From a virus: a DNA stretch of 39,757 nucleotides. The DNA lies in the IMG/VR virus record IMGVR_UViG_3300032326_000659, positions 1 through 39,757 of that record; one strand, 5' to 3'. A program made the translations under genes and the position numbers. Shown here in pieces: positions 31,346 through 38,798 of this stretch. The notes under the pieces are model-generated. The model made no database searches. It worked only from the letters and a program-made list of their open reading frames with translations, and was not told where the DNA came from. Each line of letters opens with the position of its first letter. The stretch's first letter is position 1.

Positions 31346-32302
31346 ATGGCATTACATCGGTATCGAATTGCTAAACCAACACACGGCGGTCAAGACTGGC
31401 TGAACATCCGGTTCCGTGATGAGCAAGGCAACAAGAGAGTGTCAGCTTCGGCAGTGGCAGCAATCTACGGGTTGCATCCATTTGTCAAACGAGATCAATA
31501 CGCAGCAGAACTACTTGGTGATGTTGCACCTACACCTATCCCACCTAACGCCGCTATGGAACGAGGCAACCGTTTAGAAGACCCGATTATGAATTGGGCT
31601 GCTGATCGTTTAGGTGTTCCGTATGTGACACCAGACGAAATGTTTGTGTGTGACTCAACCAATGGGGCACGTATGGTTGCCACCCTTGACGGGTTCTACG
31701 AAGACGGTGATGTTCGTCAGGTGTTGGAAATCAAAACCACTACCCGCCAATGGGAAGGAAACCTGCCGGACTATTGGCGTATCCAAGGTATTCAGCAAGC
31801 TATCTGTGCTGATGTTGAGGAAGTTATGTGGGCCGTGTTTGATCCATCTATGAACATGCACATGTATCTACAGAAGGTGACACCCGCTGAACAGGCAGAA
31901 CATATCTCTGCTGTTGAGGTGTGGTTAAACAACATCGAGTTGGGGATGGTTCCTCCTGGTGTGAAGTGGTCGTATGAAACGATTCAGGCTCGTTATCAGC
32001 GACCTGTTAACCGTATCCAGGAGTTGTCGTCTGATACTCGTGAATTGTTTGACCGTTTGCGTCATGTCCGTAACGAACTTGCATCCTATAAAGAGATGGA
32101 AGATCAGTTGAAAGCAGAGATTTGTGAGTTAATTGGAGACGCTGATAGTGCCGTTATTGACGGTACGACAGTGGCTACATGGAAACCACAATCACGTTCA
32201 TCTTTTGATGCGAAAGCATTTAAAGAGGCGTACCCCGAACTGGCTGCCCAGTTCACCAAAACCACCAATACAAGAATGTTTCTTTTGAAAGGGGAACGAT
32301 AA
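31346..32302 (+). CDS. YqaJ-type 5'-3' exonuclease of the recombination module
   Basis: The 318-residue protein has the PD-(D/E)xK layout of phage recombination exonucleases: MERGNRLEDP with Glu78, ATLDG with Asp115, and LEIKTT with Glu128 and Lys130. Downstream Gln147 and Gln150 (QGIQQA) match the family. It generates 3' single strands from DNA ends for the annealing partner encoded directly next (TAATG). The C-terminal 100 residues are helical. Confidence 0.85.
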   Translation: MALHRYRIAKPTHGGQDWLNIRFRDEQGNKRVSASAVAAIYGLHPFVKRDQYAAELLGDVAPTPIPPNAAMERGNRLEDPIMNWAADRLGVPYVTPDEMFVCDSTNGARMVATLDGFYEDGDVRQVLEIKTTTRQWEGNLPDYWRIQGIQQAICADVEEVMWAVFDPSMNMHMYLQKVTPAEQAEHISAVEVWLNNIELGMVPPGVKWSYETIQARYQRPVNRIQELSSDTRELFDRLRHVRNELASYKEMEDQLKAEICELIGDADSAVIDGTTVATWKPQSRSSFDAKAFKEAYPELAAQFTKTTNTRMFLLKGER

Positions 32303-32937
32303 TGGAAAATAAATCAATCAAACTAGAAGACGTACTGAACAAGTACGGTATCCCTGACCCGAAAATTGTTGGCAAACTACCCAAGGGTGGTATCCAACTG
32401 GACTTCGTAGGTCATGCTGATGTCACAAAGATGCTCATCGAAATTGATCCGCAATGGTCGTGGGAACCTACAGCATTTGACGCTGACGGTCTGCCTGCTT
32501 ATCGTGTTGAGAACGGTATGGCACACATGGCTGGCTGGCTCACGATTCATGGTGTACGCCGTCTTGGTATTGGATCTGTTGCCCACAACAAGGGTGACTT
32601 GTTGAAAGAGTTAGCGTCTGACTTTATTCGTAACGCTGCTATGCGTTTCGGTATCTGTCTCAGTCTGTGGACTAAGCAAGAGTGGGATGATGTTGATCGC
32701 CCAGTCTCTGCACCTGCACCTAAGGCGAAGCCTGCCCCTAAAGCAGAAGCCGGTAAAGACGATGACCCGTTGAGCGATAAACAAATCGAAGCTTTCAACA
32801 AGGCTTGTGTTGATGCTGACCTGAACCCAATGTCGGTCTATAAAACTGCTGATGTCCGATTCGGGTTCGCTAAACAGAAAGACCTCCACGCTTTACGTGT
32901 TGCTTTTAAAGATGCCAAGCAAGTTAAGGAGGGCTAA
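32302..32937 (+). CDS. Single-strand annealing protein, Rad52-like (Sak type)
   Basis: The 211-residue protein follows the exonuclease as a translationally coupled gene. Residues 30-125 resemble the Rad52/Sak fold: FVGHADVTKMLIEIDPQWSW, then AHMAGWLTIHGVRRLGIGSVAHNKG and ASDFIRNAAMRFGICLSLW. An Ala/Pro/Lys linker (about 137-150) leads to a C-terminal helical domain. It should anneal complementary single strands made by the exonuclease. Similarity is weaker than for the exonuclease, so context counts here; a distinct annealing family is possible. Confidence 0.6.
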   Translation: MENKSIKLEDVLNKYGIPDPKIVGKLPKGGIQLDFVGHADVTKMLIEIDPQWSWEPTAFDADGLPAYRVENGMAHMAGWLTIHGVRRLGIGSVAHNKGDLLKELASDFIRNAAMRFGICLSLWTKQEWDDVDRPVSAPAPKAKPAPKAEAGKDDDPLSDKQIEAFNKACVDADLNPMSVYKTADVRFGFAKQKDLHALRVAFKDAKQVKEG

Positions 32938-32939
32938 CC

Positions 32940-33122
32940 ATGGCTAACAAAAGAACTGTTGACCCCACAGGGTCTGAAGTATCCAACCATCTGATTGCTT
33001 TGCGTGTGAGTGATTCACAGTTGCGGGACATCGAGTTGTTATGTAAGCAGAGGAATGTTCAGCGTTCCCAGTTGCTTCGTGATTTGATTCGTCAAGCTGT
33101 TGAGCAGGAGTTGGCTAAGTGA
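32940..33122 (+). CDS. Ribbon-helix-helix DNA-binding protein
   Basis: A 60-residue protein with a beta-strand (HLIALRVSD) followed by two helices (QLRDIELLCKQRNV and RSQLLRDLIRQAVEQEL), the Arc/CopG layout. Such dimers bind palindromic operators and repress transcription. The CTGTTTAACAG palindrome at the operon promoter is a plausible target. It follows the annealing gene by 2 nt and overlaps the next start. Confidence 0.75.
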   Translation: MANKRTVDPTGSEVSNHLIALRVSDSQLRDIELLCKQRNVQRSQLLRDLIRQAVEQELAK

Positions 33123-33256
33123 GTGATGAGGTTAAGAACCTTCGGGAAGATAACACTCGTGCCTGGGAACGGGTCGCAGAACTAGAAGCCCAACTGAAAG
33201 AATGTTCAGCAGAACGGAATCGTTTGTCGTCAGAGTTAGCCCGCACCTATGAGTAA
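33119..33256 (+). CDS. Small coiled-coil protein (45 residues)
   Basis: GTG start overlapping the previous stop as GTGA. The whole length is heptad-patterned and charged (DEVKNLREDNTRAWERVAEL... SAERNRLSSELARTYE), so a coiled-coil dimer is likely. It may act with the neighbouring ribbon-helix-helix protein; no other hints. Confidence 0.55.
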   Translation: MSDEVKNLREDNTRAWERVAELEAQLKECSAERNRLSSELARTYE

Positions 33257-33584
33257 AACAATTACCCATGGGCGTACAGCGTTTGTGAAACATAAATGCC
33301 GGTGTGATATCTGTGCCGAAGCATCACGAGCCTACAAGCGGGCATACAACGCACGTCAAGGCAAAACAATCAGACGCTTAGATTCAACCCCGTTCATTGA
33401 ACGACTGGTTAAAGATGGTCGGTTGGCAGCAGTGCAGTCCACTGACCTGTGGAAGTGGCGTACTGGTGGCATAGATCTGTGGGCTGCCGACAGGTGGGCT
33501 ATCCGTTTAGGGTATCACCCGCTGGAGATTTGGGGTCAAGAGTTTTACGTTGGGGTTTCAGAGATGGACAACAACTATGACTGA
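33249..33584 (+). CDS. Small zinc-knuckle plus helix-turn-helix-like protein
   Basis: Residues 7-26 (HGRTAFVKHKCRCDICAEAS) look like a zinc knuckle (His7, Cys17, Cys19, Cys22) followed by a basic helix (RAYKRAYNARQGK). The C-terminal half (FIERLVKDGRLAAVQSTDLWKW... LWAADRWAIRLGYHPLEIWG) resembles a helix-turn-helix. Actinophages frequently carry such H-G-T...C-x-C-x2-C proteins. A DNA-binding role is likely. It overlaps the preceding gene by 8 nt. Confidence 0.6.
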   Translation: MSKTITHGRTAFVKHKCRCDICAEASRAYKRAYNARQGKTIRRLDSTPFIERLVKDGRLAAVQSTDLWKWRTGGIDLWAADRWAIRLGYHPLEIWGQEFYVGVSEMDNNYD

Positions 33585-33864
33585 TGACATTGTGACTCGA
33601 TTACGGTTGTGGGCATCTACAACCCAAGGCGACCATGTAATTGAAGAATTGCATAGAGCAGCCGACGAGATTGAACGCTGGAGAAATATTGCTAATCGTT
33701 TAGGTACACACATGGGCGAAGGTTTATACACAGATGACTGGGAATGTCGTGAATATGCGATTGCTGCCTATGCAGACTGGGAACGCCAGCCTGATGCTCA
33801 GCTATATAAATACGATGTTGATCCGCAACCAGTTTGGTATTTCAAAAACGGAGAACAGGTATGA
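33577..33864 (+). CDS. Hypothetical 95-residue acidic protein
   Basis: I place the start at the ATG at 33577 (MTDDIVTRLRLWAS...), which overlaps the previous gene end. It has an N-terminal helix (HVIEELHRAADEIERWRNIANRLG) and an acidic, Tyr/Trp-rich C-terminal part. The EELHRAADEIERW helix is frequently found in small phage proteins of recombination and replication operons. Function unknown. Confidence 0.6.
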   Translation: MTDDIVTRLRLWASTTQGDHVIEELHRAADEIERWRNIANRLGTHMGEGLYTDDWECREYAIAAYADWERQPDAQLYKYDVDPQPVWYFKNGEQV

Positions 33865-34196
33865 GTAAGTCAAAGCAGAAAGGCACCGCTGCCGAAACAG
33901 CAGTTGTGAAATACCTGAAAGACAACGGGTTTGTTCATGCTGAACGCCGTGCCCTCACAGGAACCAACGACAAGGGAGACATCACCGGATGTGGGCCTGT
34001 CGTATTCGAAGTGAAGAACCACAAAGCTATGGATCTTGCTGGCTGGTTGAAAGAACTACAAACAGAAACCGTTAACGCCGAAGCCAACACTGGGTGTGTG
34101 GTCGCCAAGAAACGTGGCACCACTAACCCAGGAGACTGGTATGCGGTACTACCTTTTGAGTGGTTTGTGCATCTGTTGAAAGAAGCTGGCTACTGA
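33861..34196 (+). CDS. Holliday-junction resolvase-like nuclease
   Basis: From the ATG at 33861 (overlap ATGA), 111 residues match the PD-(D/E)xK resolvase pattern: GTAAETAVVKYLKDNGF, RRALTGTNDKGDITG with the Asp, and VVFEVKNHK with E-x-K. These enzymes cut branched DNA. Its place in the exonuclease and annealing operon supports a late recombination or pre-packaging debranching function. Confidence 0.75.
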   Translation: MSKSKQKGTAAETAVVKYLKDNGFVHAERRALTGTNDKGDITGCGPVVFEVKNHKAMDLAGWLKELQTETVNAEANTGCVVAKKRGTTNPGDWYAVLPFEWFVHLLKEAGY

Positions 34197-34375
34197 TGAG
34201 ACAGAACACTTGTACCTGTCATGTTGGTTGGAACTGGGAGAACGGACCGTGTGACTATTGCACTTCCGAGTTCTGCTTTGAATGTGACCATGACATTGAG
34301 GAATGTCCGGAGGATTGTTTCTGTGAATGTAACGACAATGTAGAAGACACTGAGGATGATGAAGAAACCGTTTGA
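34196..34375 (+). CDS. Cys-rich acidic mini-protein (59 residues)
   Basis: The ATG at 34196 overlaps the nuclease stop. Ten cysteines lie within the first 45 residues (CTC, CDYC, CFEC, C, CFCEC), followed by an acidic tail (DNVEDTEDDEETV). Such density suggests one or two structural zinc or iron sites. It has no recognisable fold assignment. It overlaps the next gene by about 20 nt. Confidence 0.65.
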   Translation: MRQNTCTCHVGWNWENGPCDYCTSEFCFECDHDIEECPEDCFCECNDNVEDTEDDEETV

Positions 34376-34772
34376 TGTTGAACTGTATGACGCAGATGAC
34401 AATGCGAAATACATAATCATCGAATGGTTATACAACAATGGGTTTGTTGCCTGGGTTAATCCCGACAAGTACGGGATAGATGTGCTGGCTACAAGAGATG
34501 GGGATCAATATGGTTTTGAAGTTGAAGTAAAACATAACTGGCAAGGGGAAAAGTTTCCGTTTAGAACCGTGCATTTTTCTGCCAGGAAACAGAAGTTCAT
34601 AGGTTGGAATCATTTCTTTACAATGCTCAACGATGACCGAACCTGTGTTCTGGTGGTTGATGAGCAGGCTTTACGATCCGCTGAGATTGTAAACAAACAA
34701 ACGAAATACACTTCGGATGAGTTGTTTATTGCTGTGCCGAAACAGCTTTGTGTCGTATTCCGACTAGACTAA
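34356..34772 (+). CDS. PD-(D/E)xK nuclease-like protein (138 residues)
   Basis: Residues 36-62 contain DKYGIDVLATRDGDQYGFEVEVKH, with Asp and the E-x-K triad of restriction-type and repair nucleases. The remainder forms alternating strands (VHFSARKQKF, CVLVVDEQALR). The start is the ATG at 34356 or the adjacent 34359. It may be a restriction-like or junction nuclease that processes branched DNA with the 33861-34196 product. Confidence 0.65.
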   Translation: MMKKPFDVELYDADDNAKYIIIEWLYNNGFVAWVNPDKYGIDVLATRDGDQYGFEVEVKHNWQGEKFPFRTVHFSARKQKFIGWNHFFTMLNDDRTCVLVVDEQALRSAEIVNKQTKYTSDELFIAVPKQLCVVFRLD

Positions 34773-34847
34773 ACCTTATCCGTTTTACATTTCCCTTTGG
34801 AGGTCTATGCCCACACACCCGTCTTGTCCCATGTCGAAAGGAAACTA

Positions 34848-35300
34848 ATGCGTAAACGCATCATCACACTCACAGTCATATCCCTACTACTACCAACAGT
34901 GCTCGCAGAACCAGTCGCAGCACACCACACCAAACTAGAAACCTCCCGCAAAAAATACAAAGCAATCCTGCCCGATGCCTACTACGACGGGCTAGCCAAA
35001 TGCGAAACAGGAGGAGACTGGAACCACGGAACCCTCAACTACACCGGCGGTTTAGGAATCGCACGAGGGACAGCTTGGAGATGGTCAGGCCATCGCAACA
35101 TCGCCAAGTTTGACGCACGTAAACAAGTCGAGATCGCAGACCGAATCGCTTTCCGAGGTTGGGACAACCCCAAAACAGGCACACACAAATGGCGTGTCGG
35201 ACCTTGGGGTTGGGGATGTCTCAAAATGAAACCCCACCTACAGCGGTACATTTGTGCATCAAACCATCCGAAAGTACAACAATGGAAACGGGGATGCTAA
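34848..35300 (+). CDS. Secreted Rpf-like (resuscitation-promoting factor) muralytic enzyme
   Basis: From the ATG at 34848 (GAAAGGAAAC site) the 150-residue protein has a signal peptide (KRIITLTVISLLLPTVLAEP). An Rpf-type lysozyme-like domain follows: LAKCETGGDWN with candidate catalytic Glu53, GGLGIARGTAWRWSG, and GPWGWGCLK with a second Cys that may pair with Cys52. Rpf domains cleave glycan strands and wake dormant actinobacteria. It lies within the recombination operon, far from the lysis genes. It is a second cell-wall enzyme and is exported by its own signal. Confidence 0.75.
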   Translation: MRKRIITLTVISLLLPTVLAEPVAAHHTKLETSRKKYKAILPDAYYDGLAKCETGGDWNHGTLNYTGGLGIARGTAWRWSGHRNIAKFDARKQVEIADRIAFRGWDNPKTGTHKWRVGPWGWGCLKMKPHLQRYICASNHPKVQQWKRGC

Positions 35301-35339
35301 CCTAACCACAGGCGGGGCTAACCCTAAGGGGGGGGGCTT

Positions 35340-35762
35340 ATGGTTGTACTACCAGAATACAAAATCACCCAACGATTCTGGGCACGAATCAAAATACGCA
35401 AACCCCACCAATGCTGGGAATGGCAAGGCTCCATCAGAGGAGACGGCTACGGACAGTTCTACGCCCACGGCAAACACCGAGCAGTCCACCGCTACGCCCA
35501 CTTCATCAACACCCTAGAATGGCCGCCTGTTGTACGACACAAGTGCGACAACCGAAAATGCTGCAACCCTCATCATCTTGAAGGTGGCACACAATCAGAC
35601 AACATGCAAGACGTGATAGCCCGAGGAAGGCATCACCATAAAAACAAAACACACTGCTTATATGGACATGAATACACCGAGAAAAACACATACATCAGAC
35701 CAAACGGATCACGAGAATGTCGAGTCTGTCGGCGGGCACGTAAAAACAAAATGGTCTTGTAA
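35340..35762 (+). CDS. HNH endonuclease
   Basis: The 140-residue protein has CWEWQGSIRGDGYGQF (25-40), HRAVHRYAHF, VVRHKCDNRKCCNPHHLEGG (65-84) with the metal-binding His and Cys set, and a C-terminal zinc knuckle CLYGHE ... CRVCRRARK. This is the HNH type found as homing or packaging-linked nucleases. A very long G-run (nine G) gives the ribosome-binding site 4 nt before the ATG. Confidence 0.8.
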   Translation: MVVLPEYKITQRFWARIKIRKPHQCWEWQGSIRGDGYGQFYAHGKHRAVHRYAHFINTLEWPPVVRHKCDNRKCCNPHHLEGGTQSDNMQDVIARGRHHHKNKTHCLYGHEYTEKNTYIRPNGSRECRVCRRARKNKMVL

Positions 35763-35877
35763 AAGCTGTGGCTGTACAGTAACCTTAGGGGTGGCGGTAA
35801 CTCACGCCCCTACACACATCTGCCGTAAAAAAGCGGAAAGAATAATACCATTACAACAAGAAGGGAAACTTCAATGA
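35662..35877 (+). CDS. Small zinc-ribbon-like protein overlapping the HNH gene
   Basis: The part after the HNH stop encodes WSCKSCGCTVTLGVAVTHAP and HICRKKAERIIPL, a CxxCxC knuckle plus a later Cys and His. I take the start as 35662 or 35668, inside the HNH gene, since no later in-frame start exists. It ends as ATGA with the SSB gene. Its last codons also form the leader repeat shared with the exonuclease gene. Confidence 0.5.
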   Translation: MDMNTPRKTHTSDQTDHENVESVGGHVKTKWSCKSCGCTVTLGVAVTHAPTHICRKKAERIIPLQQEGKLQ

Positions 35878-36275
35878 GTAACAACATCACTATCACAGGC
35901 AAAGTGGGTCAAGACCCCGAGCTTCGTTTCACACCAGGCGGTATGGCTGTCCTCACATTTAGTGTGGCTGACACCTACGGCAAGGATGACAAGAAGAAAA
36001 CAACATGGCATAACATCACCGTGTTCAGCAAACTTGCTGAGAATGTGGCGAACACTATCGCTAAAGGTTCAACAGTTATTATTGTTGGTCGCTACGAACA
36101 AGATGAGTTCACCAAGAAAGACGGCACCAAAGGTAAGTCTGTAAAGGTAATTGCTGACGAGGTTGGTGTGTCATGCCGTTGGAACGCCTGGGTGCAGGAT
36201 CAAACTAATGCTGTAATGGCACAAGTTGGCAAGGTTTTTCCTGACGCTCGACTCGTTGACGAAGAACCGTTCTGA
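35874..36275 (+). CDS. ssb: Single-stranded DNA-binding protein
   Basis: A typical SSB of 133 residues: OB-fold start NNITITGKVGQDPELRFTPG, TTWHNITVFSKLAENVANTI, and STVIIVGRYEQDEF. A short tail ends DEEPF, which matches the acidic tail used to recruit partner proteins. It fits the recombination module and host-based replication. Its stop overlaps the methyltransferase start. Confidence 0.9.
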   Translation: MSNNITITGKVGQDPELRFTPGGMAVLTFSVADTYGKDDKKKTTWHNITVFSKLAENVANTIAKGSTVIIVGRYEQDEFTKKDGTKGKSVKVIADEVGVSCRWNAWVQDQTNAVMAQVGKVFPDARLVDEEPF

Positions 36276-38023
36276 TGCGGGTACTCTCGCTGTTTTCGGG
36301 GGTCGGCGGGTTTGATATGGGGCTGGAAGCAGCAGGTATGACCACTGTTTTCCAATGCGAAATAGATAAACACGCACGATCCGTACTTGACTATCACTGG
36401 CCTGATGTTCCGAAATGGGATGATGTATCCACCCTCACAGGGGCACACATCCTAGAAACAACAGGCGGTGTTGACCTAGTGGCGTGGGGTTCCCCATGTC
36501 AAGACCTGTCGCTCGCAGGGAAACGAGCAGGACTATCCGGTGACCGATCCGGTTTATTCCATGAAGGTATCCGCATCATCAAAGAATTAAGAGAGTTAAG
36601 TAATGGAAAATATCCATCCTGGTCTATTTGGGAGAACGTCGTGGGAGCCTTATCTTCCAACCGAGGTGCCGACTTCGGGGAAGTCCTCTACGAAATGGAT
36701 GAAGCAGGGGCGTGTTTCTCGGAGTGGACAGTCTTGGATGCTCAATACTTCGGAGTGCCCCAGCGACGGAGGCGGGTCTTCGTCTCGTCTTGTTTTGATT
36801 CTTCAGTCAGCGAACGATGTGGATCCCCGCTTTTTCCTGTCTCCGAAAGCTTGCGAGGGGATTCTTCGCAGGGCATCGAGACGGGGAAAGCAGTTACCCG
36901 AAAGACTCAGGATCGCATTGGAACAGGTGGTGAACTCGCCTCAGGGAAAGATGTAGCAAACACGATTAGTGCTTCGTTGTATCATAAATCCACTGTTGTT
37001 AATCAGGATGTGAACAACGGTCATTTAGTTATTGAGCCGGTTTTGATGAGGCAACGAGAAGGTAAACCAGGTGGCGGTAAAGGCCCGTTGCTGTCGGATT
37101 CTTCTTTGACTTTGGCTAGAGCAAACGACCAAACCCTTTTCCAACCTGTGACTTTTTCTAAGTCTCGTAGAGCGCAATCTTCTACTGATGTGGAAACCTG
37201 GGTGGAGTCTGATGTGACCCCCACTTTGAATGTGTTTGATGTTGGTGACACACGTGCTACTACAGCAATCATTGAACCGGTTCTTGCTTTTGATACACAG
37301 TTCGGTTCTAACGCCAATGTGTTTGAGGATCAGTCTCCTACTTTGAAATCTTCACAGCAGTCACCATCAGTCACACAGTCGGTGGCGTATTCAATAAGGG
37401 AAGATGCGAAAGCAGGAAACTTTTCTGCTACTGAGATAGAAACAGCACGGGCGTTACAGGCTTTACAGCCATCGGTGCAGTCTCATCATGCTCAAACATT
37501 CATCACTCAAGAAACAGATGTTGTAGGTCCGTTAGCAGCACGAGATTATAAAGGTGTTGGTAATCAGTATGTTGCCGAAAACAAACTAGTCACCCAAGAA
37601 TCCCCAATGTTGATTGATGGTCGCCGTGTCGATGATGTGCGGGTATATACCGAACCTGTACAAACATTGCAGGAACGTATGGGTACAGGTGGTAACAATG
37701 TCCCTGTCGTAGCCCAAGAAACCCAAGCAATTTCCTACGATGGATACAACCAAACCATTGAAGAAGAAATACACAGACCGTGGCGGATTGGCAAAGACTC
37801 AGGTGACTTCATCGCAGACCTACGCCCCGCCACACTCGTGGTACGCCGGTTGACACCACTTGAATGTGAACGACTAATGGGATGGCCCGACAACCACACC
37901 GCCATCGGCACCAACGGACCTATCTCCGACACACAACGATTCAAAATGTGTGGCAACGGAGTAGCAAGCCCTGTAGCAACTTGGATAGCGGGACATCTTC
38001 CCGCCCCAACGCTAAATGGCTAA
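36275..38023 (+). CDS. C5 DNA cytosine methyltransferase with expanded target-recognition region
   Basis: A 582-residue enzyme with motif I LFSGVGGFDMGLEAAG (6-21), catalytic GSPCQDLS near residue 75, ENV near 118, QRRRRVF near 165, and the C-terminal GNGVASPVATW near 560. About 350 residues separate motif VIII from the C-terminal motifs, much longer than in monospecific enzymes. That stretch shows repeated elements such as TPTL, SPTL, SLTL and EPV. The insert suggests several target-recognition segments, as in multispecific phage methyltransferases. No partner restriction enzyme is visible, so protection from host restriction is the likely use. Confidence 0.9.
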   Translation: MRVLSLFSGVGGFDMGLEAAGMTTVFQCEIDKHARSVLDYHWPDVPKWDDVSTLTGAHILETTGGVDLVAWGSPCQDLSLAGKRAGLSGDRSGLFHEGIRIIKELRELSNGKYPSWSIWENVVGALSSNRGADFGEVLYEMDEAGACFSEWTVLDAQYFGVPQRRRRVFVSSCFDSSVSERCGSPLFPVSESLRGDSSQGIETGKAVTRKTQDRIGTGGELASGKDVANTISASLYHKSTVVNQDVNNGHLVIEPVLMRQREGKPGGGKGPLLSDSSLTLARANDQTLFQPVTFSKSRRAQSSTDVETWVESDVTPTLNVFDVGDTRATTAIIEPVLAFDTQFGSNANVFEDQSPTLKSSQQSPSVTQSVAYSIREDAKAGNFSATEIETARALQALQPSVQSHHAQTFITQETDVVGPLAARDYKGVGNQYVAENKLVTQESPMLIDGRRVDDVRVYTEPVQTLQERMGTGGNNVPVVAQETQAISYDGYNQTIEEEIHRPWRIGKDSGDFIADLRPATLVVRRLTPLECERLMGWPDNHTAIGTNGPISDTQRFKMCGNGVASPVATWIAGHLPAPTLNG

Positions 38024-38201
38024 ACGAAAACGAGTCACAGCAGCTGAATGGATAGACCTCAACCCCTATCCAAATCAGCGAAGTTGTGACCATTGTGGCA
38101 CCGTTGAACGGGCACTTACCATTTGGGATTCGACAATAGAAAACACCTGCCCGTGTGCGTGTCACTGGGCTAGAAGATACAACAAAGAAAACAAGAAATG
38201 A
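38016..38201 (+). CDS. Small Cys/His protein (61 residues)
   Basis: It overlaps the methyltransferase end and the WhiB start. Residues 23-52 (SCDHCGTVERALTIW... CPCACHWARRYN) hold CxxC and CxCxxH groups that can form a zinc finger, flanked by basic ends (MAKRKRVT, YNKENKK). A nucleic-acid binding or helper role to the neighbouring WhiB is possible; not recognised. Confidence 0.6.
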   Translation: MAKRKRVTAAEWIDLNPYPNQRSCDHCGTVERALTIWDSTIENTCPCACHWARRYNKENKK

Positions 38202-38461
38202 TTTGGCAAGAAAAAGCAGCGTGTATAGGTGCCCCAAGTGAAGTGTTCTTTCCAGAGATACCTAGCGGGGACATACGGCGTATCCATTGGGCGAAAGCAA
38301 AAGAATACTGTGATCGGTGTCCCGTCACAGTGCAATGCCTGGCGTTCGTGTTGCCGTTCGAGGCACAAGTGAACCGGCGTGACGGGTATTGGGGGAACCT
38401 CACCCCAAAAGAACGGGATCAGCACGTAAGAATAGAGCAACCAATCAGGTGGAAAAAATAG
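38198..38461 (+). CDS. whiB: WhiB-family transcription factor
   Basis: The 87-residue protein has the WhiB cluster-binding cysteines Cys9, Cys38, Cys41 and Cys47 (AAC ... YCDRCPVTVQC) and the family signature GYWGNLTPKER at 63-73. WhiB proteins carry a 4Fe-4S cluster and bind the primary sigma factor to alter promoter choice. They are confined to actinobacteria and their phages, which fixes the host phylum. It is the last rightward gene before the terminator hairpin, suggesting a role in switching host or phage transcription. Confidence 0.9.
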   Translation: MIWQEKAACIGAPSEVFFPEIPSGDIRRIHWAKAKEYCDRCPVTVQCLAFVLPFEAQVNRRDGYWGNLTPKERDQHVRIEQPIRWKK

Positions 38462-38464
38462 AGT

Positions 38465-38502
38465 GACCCCACCTAGCGGAAGGGGGAACACTAGGCGGGG
38501 TC
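38465..38502. terminator. Hairpin between convergent gene blocks
   Basis: GACCCCACCTAG pairs with CTAGGCGGGGTC (one A-C mismatch) around a 14-nt loop. Leftward transcripts run into a T-rich stretch (CTATTTTTT) after the stem, a good intrinsic terminator for the minus strand. Rightward there is no U-run, but the strong stem may still act for whiB. Confidence 0.7.
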
Positions 38503-38519
38503 GTTCTGATACTAACAGA

Positions 38520-38798
38520 TTATTTTATTTCTTGAACCTCACAGAATGATTCATACCATACTGAACAATTCAACACTGCACTATTGGCGGTGTCACGTGT
38601 AGGGAACAGCTCTGCCTTGTCCTTGTTGGTAGTCCAAATCCATACCTTTTCACGGTGATATCGGAACCAATGGGTTGGCGTTCCGGCGATAGACCTACGC
38701 ACAATAACGAACCCGTTACGCCCCAACGGGGTGCTGTTAGGGCGAACAAGACAAGTGGATCGGATACGTTCTAGTGCTAACTTTTTACGCCCCCACAT
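38520..38798 (-). CDS. Hypothetical 92-residue basic protein
   Basis: I choose the ATG at 38798 (MWGRKKLALERIRS...), whose start overlaps the previous stop as TGATG. It is basic with Arg/Trp and strands such as GFVIVRRSIAGTPTHWFRY and KVWIWTTNKDKAELF, a layout seen in small DNA- or RNA-binding folds. Last gene of the leftward block ahead of the hairpin. Function unknown. Confidence 0.55.
   Translation of the reverse strand: MWGRKKLALERIRSTCLVRPNSTPLGRNGFVIVRRSIAGTPTHWFRYHREKVWIWTTNKDKAELFPTRDTANSAVLNCSVWYESFCEVQEIK

Noticed and set aside
35254-35517. Third rightward frame across the Rpf-like and HNH genes
   Set aside because: It overlaps two well-supported genes, begins inside the first, and is low-complexity Asn/Gly/Thr/Ser.
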